From: Candolleomyces eurysporus
Lineage: Eukaryota > Basidiomycota > Agaricomycetes > Agaricales > Psathyrellaceae
Assembly: GCA_027579435.1 (NCBI GenBank)
Contig: JANBPK010000949.1
Coordinates: 1-64,000 of the forward strand
Length of the DNA stretch: 64,000 bases
Reading direction: 5' to 3'
Part shown: piece after piece, positions 10,515 to 21,499 of the stretch
Layout: every line of letters begins with the position of its first letter
Position numbering within the stretch: the stretch's first letter is position 1
The notes under the pieces: generated by a model
The model's database searches: none
What the model saw: only the letters and a program-made list of their open reading frames with translations
Told to the model about the DNA's origin: nothing
Position numbers and translations under genes: made by a program

Positions 10515-12019
10515 ATGAGTACTCGCGCTGCCGCCCGCAGTCGCGGCAAGGACGCGACAACTATGCACCTGCTACTTTTGGAGTATAATGGCCGTCAAAC
10601 CGTCGTCCCTCGTCCGCAGGGATACCAGGTGAGCTCGAGATTCAAAGAATATTTGCGCCGTTGAACTGCTCTGACGCGTTTTGCCTTCCAGGCTTTACTA
10701 CATTCGATACGTCGCTACCTCCCTGACATCCCCAAAGAACACAACGACTTCGAATTCGAGACCAACGAACTTGCTATATCCCAGGGAAAATGGGTTGTCA
10801 TATCCGAAGACGCCTGGGACACAGTGATTTCACTCGTCCAAATGGTCAAGGTCGTGTCATCAGCTTGTACTCAGTCTAGTGGACAAATCTCTGCTCCTCA
10901 GACGTCGCAGAGTGTCACTAGGGTCAAACGCCGCCGAGAGGACTCCGACTCCTATCACGTCCGTATCTACCCCACGACCGGTAGCAGCTTCCGGGTCTCG
11001 TGTTCGCGTTCCGACACCGTCGCCAGCCTGAAAGCGAAAATTCAGTATCAGTATGGTACACCGCCGGACGACCAAAGGCTCAGCTACGATGGTCAATCCC
11101 TGCATGGCGATGATACTTTGGCTGACTGGGATATTCAGTCCGGTTCCACGATAGACCTCCGCCTCGCACTGATAGGAGGAAAGCCGGTCATTTATCTCTA
11201 TCCGCCCACCGCCACTCGGGTCTCGACGAAATTATCGCTTGTCCCTGAATGGGAGTTTTCCGCCATCTACCCTGTTGTTCCTGCCAAGACCACGCCCCAG
11301 GGCCAGGAACTCGAGTGGGTCGTGGACGCCTCACCTAACGGTACGTTGAAGCAGGTCAATACTGGTCTCGAGGTCTCGTATTTGTACTGGGAAGCAGAGT
11401 AAGTCTGATTTTATGTTGCATAATAACCACGATGCTCACTCCTTCAAAGGACGAATACGCACAGCTTGTTATCCCCACCCCCCTCGCCTTCGCTCAATCC
11501 CAATAGTGACGTCGACAAAACCTTCATCCCGAACCGTGCCACTCTCGATGCCAAGAACTCCGTTTTGCTCGAGGTAGAGAAGATTACCCCATACCTCGAC
11601 AGTTCGTTGAAGGCGCTTGGCCTTCACGTCGAAGCGCGAACATCGTTTATCACGTACGTATCTACCGCTCACATTCTCAGCCATCTGCTTCACTTACGGA
11701 CATCGCGAAAAAACTCACATCAGATATTGGCTCCCGTCCATTCTCAAGCACAAGCATGTCGCCCTCCGATTCCTGCCGCAATGCGCCTACGAACGCGCTG
11801 CACCACTCAGTCTTGACCCAACCCCGGATGTGGTCGCTCGCATTTTTNATGCTCTTCAAAGGAGTTGAAGAAGAGGATCTTCGGATTTGGGCTGAAGCAA
11901 GTGAGAGGACGGAAAATACGGTCGATTTTTGGAAGGAGGTGGTCGGTGTAGACGTGGATAGGCTTCAGGATGCGAGCTTGTTCAGAGCGATTGAGTGGGG
12001 TGGTATGGAAGTTCGGTGA
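10515..12019 (+). CDS. ubiquitin-like domain fused to a KPVIYLYPP domain, copy A
   Basis: Four exons: 10515-10628, 10692-11398, 11450-11653 and 11724-12019, all GT-AG, with the same phases as copy B next door. Deleting the N at 11848 gives 439 residues. The protein starts MSTRAAARSRGKDATT. A degenerate ubiquitin fold follows at about residues 126-200 (start YHVRIYPTTG, then PPDDQRLSYDGQSL), ending LALIGG. It runs directly into KPVIYLYPP, then [22 protein letters not shown], and a C-terminal region with TSFITYWLPSIL and [11 protein letters not shown]. The ubiquitin part has lost most ubiquitin identity, although the double glycine is kept. Function is unknown. The C-terminal domain resembles uncharacterised fungal and, from memory, bacterial KPVIYLYP proteins. 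The N lies after TTTTT in the ARIF-MLF motif, and copy B shows no extra base there. Confidence 0.85.
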
Positions 12020-12495
12020 ACCTTAACAAGAGTGTTATTCATCTTCTCTCTTGAGAACGATGCGCATATAATACTACCAACTACTGCAGAAACAAATCAC
12101 TCTTGAAAATGATGACTGTAGACACGGGCTTGCGAGCAGACCCCCTGACGTTGACACTTGTGCTTGGATAGCGTCAATAAGCGACGATCCATCTAAAGAG
12201 AGAGACCAACAGTCATACATAGCAGTGAGGTGCTGGAGCGCTTCAATGATGCAACATTCCCCAATCATTTCAGAGATCGTACTAACTATGGGAACGCTGG
12301 ACCAAAGCGGTTCGGTGCGGACTTGGGCTTCGCCGCCACCCTGCCAGCTAGCTGGGAGTCACATGTATTGCAAATAGACCCAAATCGATCCCCAAGAACA
12401 GCGCGCAGAGAAGAGGCTCTTTCCCTTCGATCCCAGGACTGCACTCCTCTCTCTAACCCTCGAAACGATTGAAGCTTCCTTCCTGGTCCAGACAC
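12020..12495. other. spacer between tandem ubiquitin-fusion genes
   Basis: 476 bp holding the 3' UTR of copy A and the promoter of copy B. No further feature was identified. Confidence 0.5.
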
Positions 12496-13987
12496 ATGAG
12501 CGCGCCCCCTCCCAAACGCCGTCGCGGCAACGACACCACAGCACACCTACTGGTCCTGGAGTATAACGGGCGTCAAACGCTTGTTCCTCGCCCCGGGGTA
12601 TATCAGGTGAGCACGATCTTCCAAGATTCGCACTTAGAATGCTCAGATGTTCGGGCTTTCAGGACCTATTGCAATCTTTACGTCGCTACCTCCCCGATAT
12701 TCCCAATGATCACAGCGACTTTACCTTCGAGACCAACGAGCTTGCAATATGCCGCGGGAAATGGACCACTATATCAGAAGACGCATTTGAGATTGTGGTC
12801 CCCCTCGTTCAGATGGTCAAGGTTGTATCGTCGGCTTGCAGCCAGTCTAGTCAGCGAGGCGCTACCTTTCTACCATTTCACGGTGTTGCTCGAGTCGGAC
12901 CACGCTGGGCAGACTCCGACCCCCGTGAATTTCAGATCTTTATCAGAACCTTGACTGGGAAGACTACCACTATCTCGTGTTCGAGCGCTGACACCATCGC
13001 CAAGGTGAAAGCCGTGATACGGGCCAAAGAAGGCATACCACCGGACCAGCAAAGGCTCTGGTTTGCTGGGAGGTCACTGGATGATAATTGGACTTTAGCC
13101 GACTACAATGTTCAGAAGGAGTCCACGTTGACACTTGAATTGAGATTGAGAGGAGGAAAACCAGTGATTTATCTCTACCCTCCCATTGCCACTCGTATCT
13201 CCACGAAACTGTCACTTGTCCCCGAATGGGAGTTTTCCGCCGTTTATCCAGTCCGTCCTGTGAAGCCTACGGCTCACGGACAGGAACTCGAATGGGTAGT
13301 GGACGCTCTGCCTAGTGGTGCCTTGAAGGAAGTTTCTTCGGGCATGGAGGTCTCGTATTTGTACTGGGAGGCAGAGTAAGTCTGCTTTATGATTAACTTT
13401 CGCTCTCACTAACCCTTTCTAAGGACGAATGCACACGAGTTGTTATCCCCACCTGCCTCGCCTACACTCGGTCCCGCCGGGACCGTTGCTGAAACCTTTG
13501 TCCCAAACCGTCCCGCTCTCAATACCAAGAATTCCATTTTAATCGAGGTGAAGATGATTACCCCTTACCTTGACCGTTCGTTGAAAGCCCTTGGGCTTCA
13601 TGTCGAAGCGCGAACATCGTTTATCACGTACGTACTTGGTACTCACATTCTTCGAGCCTTACTTACGGATACAATGAACGAAATCACACCAGATACTGGC
13701 TTCCGTCTATTCTCAAGCACGAGTATGTCGCCCTTCGATTCCTTCCTCAGTCCGTCTATGAGCGAGCTGCACCGCTCAATCTTGAGCCGACGCCAGATGT
13801 TGTCGCTCGCATCTTCATGCTCTTTCGAGGCGTTGACGAGGAAGATCTTGAGATTTGGGCTGAAGCAAGTGAGAGGACGAAGGATGCGGTCGAGTTTTGG
13901 AAAGATGTCGTCGGTATCGACGTGGATAGGCTTCAGGATATCAGTTTGTTTAGGGTAGTTGAGTGGGGTGGCATGGAAGTTCAGTAA
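12496..13987 (+). CDS. ubiquitin fused to a KPVIYLYPP domain, copy B
   Basis: Four exons: 12496-12606, 12663-13375, 13424-13627 and 13693-13987 (440 residues). Residues 1-126 form an N-terminal region shared with copy A ([18 protein letters not shown]). Residues 127-202 are a full 76-residue ubiquitin unit, [12 protein letters not shown] through [11 protein letters not shown] to KESTL and [15 protein letters not shown] follows immediately, then the conserved C-terminal domain ([47 protein letters not shown]). Compared with canonical ubiquitin, K6, K29 and K48 are replaced (R, V, R) while K11, K27, K33 and K63 remain. The Ile44 patch is changed (I44W, H68T, V70E). The intact LRLRGG next to another domain is the normal context for deubiquitinase cleavage, but the changed patch makes that uncertain. 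The frame is intact with no N inside. Confidence 0.9.
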
Positions 13988-15430
13988 ATTGGGACAAACA
14001 GTGTCACTTTCTCTTCTAAATCTATAGCACAATTCTTTGGTGTTCTTCATCTCTCTTTTGAGACACACAAATCTCGCAGGCGTATGTCCCTAAGACCGCG
14101 TGGATTGATTTCCCTGCGTAGTGGTTCCAATCTAGCTAATCCCTGCTAAGTTCTCTCAGTACGGGCACCACACTTACGCTGCACGAATTACCTTGCCTGA
14201 ACCGATTTAAGTTGTAACGTAGCTAATCACCCCTCGTGTCAGCAGCCTTTGCCAAATCATCAAGTCCTCGATCTTTGGGGGGTTGGCTGCTTTGCGCCTC
14301 GGTGGCACAGGGCACCACGGCCTCTCATGCCCGCCACCCCCGAGCGCTAGTGCAGATGGAGTCGTCGACGCACTGAGATAATCATCAGGAAGCGAAGTAT
14401 TCCGTTATTGAGCCTTGTCAAGGCTCAAGAACCCAGCCCTGCCACTGATCATGCCCTATCTCGAATGACCTTCTGTCAATTATTGATAAATGGCTCGCCT
14501 TTTAAGGTCTCTTTATTTTACTGTCAATTGAATCAACTTCTTACCACAGATTTTGCTGAGACGTTCTCATCAACTCAGATTGGGCGTTTATGCCAAGCCT
14601 TGAAGTTTTGAACGGTACCTAGACGCCATGCGGAGCTTCACGGCGGAAAAACTCCTGTGAGGACGTTGACAAACTAGCTTTCGCTATCTTGTGCATTAGA
14701 TTAAGTCAATCGCGATTGGTTGTGGAGCGTCGATGCTGAGATTGTGATATAAATGCCTCCCAAGGACAAACAAGAGGTGTGTGGATATAACCAGAAAGGG
14801 AAAGAGACTTCAATGAATCATTCATTTAGTTTGGGTGCCGTATGGTATGATATGAATCCATGAACGTTTTTGCTGCGGTGTGAATGTAACTATTGCGCAT
14901 TATTCATAGTTGTCTCCCTTCAAGTGGAGTTTCAGTGCTCGTACTCACTTAGAACGGCATCGCTGACAGCATCCAGAGCGCAGATAGCGATCACGGTGAG
15001 ACCTGGGTTAAATCTTACCAATGATGTCTGGTAAATAGAGATATCTACATCCATTTCCGAGTCGCTCGCAACTTGTGGGTCCTGAACCCCAAACCTGATT
15101 TCCTCAGATTATCATTATCACACAGTGCCGTCCCAAAGATGTCCCGACACCATGGAGAATCCCCATTTGCGGGCATGGAGGATGGTTCTTGGGTAAATTC
15201 ACCCAAGAATACAAGAGTGAATACTTGAGGAGGAAAGGCGCAGATGTATGGCATGGTGGGTGATACATATGAGTAGGGTGGAGTCATTACAACGAGTTCA
15301 GTGTCCCAGTGAGGGCACTTTGACGTTTCACCTGGTGTCCGGACACTTCTGCATGGCACCCTAGTACTAGCCCAAGTAAGAAGCACAATCGAAGCGGATA
15401 ATCTGGACCGGCCGCTTCAGCTATTCACTC
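13988..15430. other. spacer, partly duplicated, no gene seen
   Basis: Contains tracts shared with 23280-24310, including TCCCTAAGACCG near 14088 and 23308, and GGAGATATCTACATCCA-like sequence near 15040 and 24270. ORFs here are unremarkable. Confidence 0.5.
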
Positions 15431-16825
15431 CCAACTCACACATTGAACGTTTCGACTCCACCATCCTTGGCCTGAAGGGCGTCCCAATCGGACCTTCTGC
15501 TCTAACAGTTGGGATCGAAAAAGGGTGTCGTTAACAGAGATCGCTTGTTGCTGTTAAAAAGGTGATGATGAACCAGGTCGGACAACACATTCCTGACCAG
15601 GCTTCGGAATCAATGCAAGGGAACCCTCCAAAGTCGGCAAAAACCATATCTTCTGCATCTCCGAGGCGAGGACTCGTAGGTGTCGTTTATGTGGTAAGAT
15701 CTTTGGCAAAAGGACATCCACCTTTCGGTCATACCCTAAAGGAGTGTTTGGAGCGGCGAGATAGATATCAAGCGCGAGGAGTGCCTTTTTGGATTTAGTC
15801 AACCATAAGGGAGTAGATTTGGTGGTATCCGACGAGATCAGTCAGACATGTGATGCTAGAGAACAAAAACGGACCTCCAGAAACCAAAAAGTTGGAGGTG
15901 ACAACGACCTGAGTCGCAGTAATGGTGTAACAGTTGCAAAAGTAGCAACTTCCCACTACTCTGGAGCCTTCGGGGTTAAGTTAATGCAGAAATATGAGGT
16001 TGTAGCTCATTCACTCAAAGTGGATCCGTTTGGGTCTATTGACCCAACTGATGACCGTGACAAAACCCAAATGAGTATCATACGAGGAGATTAGTATCAC
16101 CTAACTCGCGTAAAGCCGTTGTAAAAGGGACAAGGGCTTTCGTCAACGTCTAGGCCGCCAAAAGGTGAGTTATTTGTTCAAGTCATATTGATACTAGTTG
16201 AAGTGGCGGAACCATGGAATGTTTGGCTGTCCAGTTGGCTCTGACAATTAATTATTACAACAACGAACATCATCATCACGAAGGCCCACTGCACAACCTT
16301 TGACTCACAGATCCATCCCTAGTAACATTGACAATGACACACTTCCTGCCTATCCGTCGATGATTAGCTTTTTCCTTCAAAGTGATGACAGTAATATCAG
16401 TTGTATGTTCAGATTGTCCCGGTTTTGTCTTTAAGCCGTAATTTTTGAAGTTGCAGAGATATCCTTTATCTCCGCTATCGGTGAATCCGAGCGAACCGCA
16501 GCGGTTTTTCTGTGGTGCGACTACAATATAGTATCTATATCTCACGAGATCCCCTGAAATCCCTATGGGTCTTTCAGGTTGGGATGGGGCGCAGCAGCCA
16601 TTCACCTCGGACAGGCAACGTGAACTCGGCTCAGCATTGGCGAGCATCCTCGCAGGTCATCCTTCCGTCGTCACCATCATGGTCTGCATGGCGTCGTTAA
16701 AAGATACTATCTGTTCGAAACAAGTTCCTCCTCATTCACTAACTACGCATGGATTATTTGTCCTCAATTCGGACTGGTACATGAGCATAAGAGATTCTGG
16801 AGGGCATATTACATTTGAGACACGT
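15431..16825. other. duplicated spacer, possible unresolved gene
   Basis: Similar along its length to about 26550-28100. The longest ORF is minus 16647-16276 (motifs CGSLGFTDSGDKGYL and HRRIGRKCVIVNVT). The second copy retains CRRIGRKCAIVND on the same strand near 27650 but is broken by stops and an N at 27748. I do not recognise the family, and the plus strand is also partly open, so strand and reality are uncertain. Confidence 0.4.
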
Positions 16826-17175
16826 TCAGGCCTGCAAAGTCTCTCCAACATTGTCAGGAATCGGGGTAGGGGACGCCGCTTCGGTCATACTGGCACTCTG
16901 ACTGACTGCCGTGAGCACCAGGTAATTACACTAGAAGTCCGAAGGAAACTTACGTCCAGGTGACTATCGTCGTACTCTCAACAAGCCAGGGAGACTGCCT
17001 GATGATGGTTTGAATGACTCTGGTTGCCCTGAGGACGTCGCCCTCAGCGGCAAGAGCCTGAGGCTGTTAGAACGTGGCGTTAGGGATTGAATCATCCCCA
17101 CAGCTAATCTCTGGGACCAACCATGTGAGGTGCCAGCATTCCAGCGATGAGGAAGAGGGTCAATTTGAGCTGCAT
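16826..17175 (-). CDS. small secreted protein, copy 1 (79 aa)
   Basis: Found by joining three short exons: 17175-17122 (54 nt), 17063-16954 (110 nt) and 16901-16826 (76 nt), all GT-AG. The first intron is 58 nt with a CTAAC branch-like motif, the second 52 nt. It starts MQLKLTLFLIAGMLA, a hydrophobic signal peptide predicted to end at ALA (about residue 23). The mature part is about 56 residues, AEGDVLRATRVIQTIIRQ then SPWLVESTT, ending in a Ser/Thr/Pro-rich tail, with no cysteine. Copy 2 at 28213-28562 has the same exon lengths, phases and intron lengths, the best evidence that the model is real. It is divergent from the laccase, sharing a 535-bp intergenic region. I do not recognise the family. 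Expected to be secreted; role unknown. Confidence 0.78.
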
Positions 17176-17710
17176 GGTGCAAAGGGAAGGAAGATCTGAA
17201 ACCTTGAGATTGACCCGTCACGGTATATATTTGATTTTACCTCTTTCACTTGCTTCTGTTTGCTTTGCACAAATTATTGTCTTTACATCCTATTTTTAAA
17301 ATAAGCTTAGACAACAGAAAATTTCTGCAGCGCTGGGACCGCAGTTCCTCAATTCTAATTCAACCGTACGAAAGGAGACCTGGTCTTGTATTCCGATTAC
17401 GGGAAAAGCTAAAACCCTTTCACAGAAGAGCTGTTCCTGTTCAATTGGTACCAACGCAGGGCTTGCATAAATGCTTTGAGTGTTACGTACCTTCAGATGG
17501 ACAGGCTTGAGTTTCTGATCCATACCATCGCAAAGTCATACCTGGGCCCCCGATAAAGTCGACTTCAAGTCCTCTCCCCACCTCGCATGCGCACAAGGGA
17601 AGATCGCGATGAACGTCTCAATTTGGAAAATCCCAGATGCCTATAAAATCGCTGTAGAGACACCTTACGAAGGCAAGTGAGCCTCCAGGTTCTCAGTTTG
17701 CACTCTACAT
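17176..17710. promoter_or_regulatory. divergent promoter region, secreted protein / laccase 1
   Basis: A TATAAAA box lies at 17642-17648, about 63-69 bp before the laccase ATG. A TATATAT stretch lies at about 17224-17230, roughly 50 bp upstream of the secreted protein ATG on the other strand. The second copy of the pair has TATA-like sequences at matching distances, supporting both starts and possible co-regulation. Confidence 0.6.
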
Positions 17711-19988
17711 ATGCTTCTGCTTGCATTCGTTCTCTCCTGGTTCGCGACTCTCGCACTGGGAGCGATTGGCCCCGGAGCTACCGTCCACATCGCTAACCAG
17801 AACATTTCGCCAGATGGCTTCAGTAGATCGTGGGTCTACTTCTTTCACTGAAGGAATGTCTTCTGACTGCCTTCCTGTAGAGCCGTCCTTGCTGGGGCAT
17901 CCCCAAGCACGCTATCATTCCCAGGTCCGGTTATCGTCGGCAACAAGGTAAACCTATTTGCTGACCTCTTTGACTCTCCACTAATGCATTAGCTTTATTA
18001 GGGGTCTACATTCCTTCTGAACGTCGTGGACGCTCTGACGGATCCAACTATGCTCCGTACCACCAGTATCGTAAGCAGCTATTCGCTTTCAAGGTGTGCT
18101 TGTGTCATTTTCCGGTATAGCACTGGCACGGTTTCTTCCAAGCCGGAAGCGCCTGGGCTGATGGACCCGCGGGTGTTACCCAATGCCCAATCACTCCTGG
18201 TCATTCATTCTTGTACAAGTTCCAGGCTAAGAATCAAGCGGGAACTTTCTGGTACCACTCTCATCACCGTGAGTCTGAATATACCGTCGTCAATTTCACT
18301 CCTGAACATCGTGGCAGTGTCCCAATACTGCGATGGCCTCCGAGGTGCCATGGTCGTTTACGACCCTGAGGACCCCCATCGTCACCTGTACGTCGTCTTA
18401 TTCTCTCCAATTGTCTGATAATACTGACGGAGAAGCTTGTGACAGGTATGATATCGACAATGGTGACTTCCATTCTGCATCCCTGAACCTCCTCTGACTA
18501 TATTTCCAGAATTCACCGTCATTACTCTTGCAGACTGGTATGTGTTTTGTTCAGGCCCAGCAATACCTACTTACCCACACTCCTGTAGGTATCACATCCC
18601 TGCTCCATCTGCGGAGCTTGTTCCAACACCTGAGGCCACTCTTATCAATGGGAAGGGTCGCTATGCTGGAGGCCCAACCTCCCCTCTTGCCGTGATCGCC
18701 GTCCAGCGCAGCAAGCGCTATAGATTCCGACTCGTCTCAATTTCATGCCTTCCTAACTACGTCTTTTCTATTGACGGTCACTCTATGGTAAATTTGATCG
18801 CAGACCGCCAGCGAGACGATCTAATTTAATGGATCCACTGCAGACTATCATCGAAGTCGACGGCGAAAACATCCGCCCTCTCACTGTCGACAGCATTCAA
18901 ATCTTCGCTGGTCAGCGATATTCGTTCATCTTGAACACCAACAGACCCGTTGCGAATTATTGGATCCGCGCAAACCCGAATCTTGGAACCACCGGCTTTG
19001 TTGGGGGCGTCAATTCGGCCATTCTGAGATATGTGGGCGCTCCGAACGCAGACCCGGTCTCAACGCAGACTCCCAGCACAAGCCCGCTGATAGAGGCAAG
19101 TCTTCGGCCTCTTACTAGCCCCGCTGCGCCTGGACTTCCGACACCCAATGGTGCTGATGTCAATATAAATCTCGATATTTTGTTCGACTCTGCTTCCCTC
19201 ACGTTCAAGGTCAACGGCGCGGCTTTCGACGAACCGTCTGTCCCAGTGTTGCTTCAAATTCTCAGTGGAACACCTCCTACTAGCCTTCTCCCGGCTGGCA
19301 GCGTCTACAGTCTGCCACCAAACAAAGTTATCCAGATTTCGATGCCCGGTGGATCGATTGGCGGCCCTGTACGTTCCAGTCGCAACGTTTCTAGACCCTC
19401 ATCTGACCGTTGTGCATGATTCTCTCAGCACCCCATTCACTTACATGGTGTAAGTTTATCTGTATGCTTTCGGAATAGTGATGTTCCTAACATCGACCTA
19501 TTAGCATACTTTCAGTGTCGTGCGCGGTGCTGGCAGCTCGGGTTATAACTTTGCTAGCCCTGTGAGGCGAGATGTGGTTAGCATCGGTGGTGCCGGTGAC
19601 AACGTCACGATCCGATTTCGGACTGATAACGCTGGTCCTTGGATTATGCATTGGTGCGTCTTTCTCTCTCGGTGTCCATGCAGACTTCCGCCCCACTGAC
19701 CTCCCGACATATACAGCCATATTGATTGGCATCTTGTGTTGTACGTGAAACTGTAGCTTAGTTCCAATTCTTTTTTNCCCTGCTCACGTTTCACTAATTA
19801 GGGGTCTGTCTGTTGTCTTTGCTGAAGATGTTCCGACAATTGCAAGCTCTGACCCTCCTAGTGAGTACTGTTGCTTTCCTAAGGCATATATATTCTGACA
19901 TTTTCGCTTATCTCTTCCTCCCAACTCTTTCACAGCTGCATGGGATCAACTCTGCCCGATCTACGACCAACTCCCCCCTGACACTTAG
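17711..19988 (+). CDS. laccase 1 (multicopper oxidase), intact, 14 exons
   Basis: Secreted multicopper oxidase that oxidises phenols with four-electron reduction of O2 to water. Exons: 17711-17829, 17881-17947, 18002-18070, 18121-18268, 18318-18387, 18446-18462, 18510-18537, 18589-18787, 18844-19368, 19429-19449, 19505-19653, 19717-19740, 19802-19860 and 19936-19988. They sum to 1,548 nt (515 aa) without a stop. The signal peptide is [17 protein letters not shown]; the mature start is near AIGPGA. All copper motifs are present: HWHG (86-89), WYHSHH (130-135), HPIHLHG (415-421) and HCHIDWH (470-476). The residue ten after the type-1 copper Cys is Leu, which in classified laccases goes with intermediate redox potential. 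The N at 19777 is intronic. The two-residue exon joins and the 17-nt sixth exon would defeat simple gene finders. Confidence 0.96.
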
Positions 19989-21499
19989 CTTCATTTTGTC
20001 TGGCCCGGTGGCGTCGCATGCCAGTGCCCTGAATCGTGGGGATGTTTTGCTCAGGTTTCCGTCTGGCCTCTCGTGATTTATCTCGTTTCTTTCGAGAATA
20101 AAGTGATGCAGCTGTGATTGCTCCTATTTGCCAGAACCGGCGATTGTTGCTCTTACATATCAACTTTACAAATGCTAATGAATACATTTGTCCGCTCATT
20201 CAAGGAATTTGTAAAATTTTGAATGAATTTGTAATCTGCCGTCGGGCTGCGAGAACGAATCAGTGACCTTCGATATCGATGGTCTCTTATTCAACAGACG
20301 ACAAACCCCGGCCGCCAGGCCTCGCGGTCGACAATAACTATCGGCCCCATTGACTGAGTGCGATTGTTATCTTCATCAAAGCACCGCCAGACATGAGAAC
20401 AATTGTTGGTATAATGCCCCGCTTCCAATTGTTTGTTGACACTGTCCCCTCTGCCCTTCTGATGGACTTCGCAGCTGGTACTACAGTGGTAGCTTGATGC
20501 CAATTCTTCGCATCCGAAGTCTCGTCTCGTGATGAATGACAAACGCCAGTCTACGTATTCTAGTGTTTGAAGGGATCAACTAGTTGCATATCGGAGCCAG
20601 AAGACCCAATCAATGAATAAGGCTGGCTGTGAAAGCGGGCGCGAGGGTAGATGGAGGAAAATGAGGAGAGCCCGTAGGTGCATCATACTCCACCAAGCTT
20701 CTGTAGAAATCTGAAAACCTAGAGAATAAGTAAGAATATAATTAGGCGCCGTGAGTGTAAACTATAGCGATGCAGAAGGTCATAGTGTGCCCACCTCAGT
20801 CGCGGTATAATGGACTGAGGTGACCTACTTCTACGTGTAGTTCTATGTAGCTCCAAATATGAAAATGGCCAGACATGCAGCGCTCTTCAGCCAACGCTAC
20901 CCTAGTGGATAACTGTGATATGGATTTTGATCGTAGTATGCTTCGTCGTTTGTCGAGTCGACTCGGACGAAGCTGTTGGACTTGGAGCCAGGGCTCTCCT
21001 TGCGAGGAAAACGCTTTAATTCGATATTGATTCTTTATTTCGATAGAACACGCTGGTACAGCCTTGCAGACAGCTAGAAGGACATTCAAGTGTCCGGCAA
21101 TGTCAGACGGTCCATTCAGCATTGTGCTCACCATCCTATCTAGACTGTTCGGACACCCATCTACATTCTATCCCCAACCCAGATTAGCTGTCAGTCCCTA
21201 ACTTTTGTGCCTGCTGATATGCCGGCAATCTCTACCTGCTCTAGTGTGCGATATGCCGCAGAACCTCGGAATGCCAACGAATAATTAATGAATGTCAATA
21301 CGATGGCGATCCTGGCGCTCTGGGTTGGAATGGGTTGATGAGGTCCCTCATTAGGAGTATTCGTGTCGTGAGTAGGTATTATTCATCCCTTCAGACTGTT
21401 ATCCAGCTGAAACAGATTTTATCTTCGCATCGGCTCCAGCAGGTAACTTCCCCTCACCCAACGCCCCTCGCTCTACAACCGTTCAGGACTGTGAGACGT
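19989..21499. other. laccase 1 3' flank and spacer
   Basis: Up to about 20540 the sequence is recognisably similar to 31500-31850 downstream of laccase 2 (for example CGACAATAACT and CCATGAGAA/ACATGAGAA tracts). From 20560 to 21499 there is no duplicate and no supported gene. Confidence 0.5.

Larger units (their letters stand above)
7790..20560. repeat. segmental duplication, unit 1
   Basis: Diverged direct duplicate of about 21500-31950. Collinear blocks are recognisable by eye: 7790-8880 with 21500-22700; about 10435-10471 and the end of a ubiquitin-fusion exon with 23094-23250; 14060-14340 with 23280-23550; 15010-15080 with 24240-24310; 15430-16800 with about 26550-28050; secreted protein 16826-17175 with 28213-28562; laccase 17711-19988 with 29129-31411; 20090-20540 with 31500-31850. 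Coding exons are much better conserved than spacers, so the duplication is old and the secreted protein and laccase were kept by selection. Edges are approximate. Confidence 0.85.

Noticed and set aside
11848..11848. Frameshift making ubiquitin-fusion copy A a pseudogene
   Set aside because: The shift is caused by a single N after TTTTT; the paralogue has no base there and the frame is restored without it.
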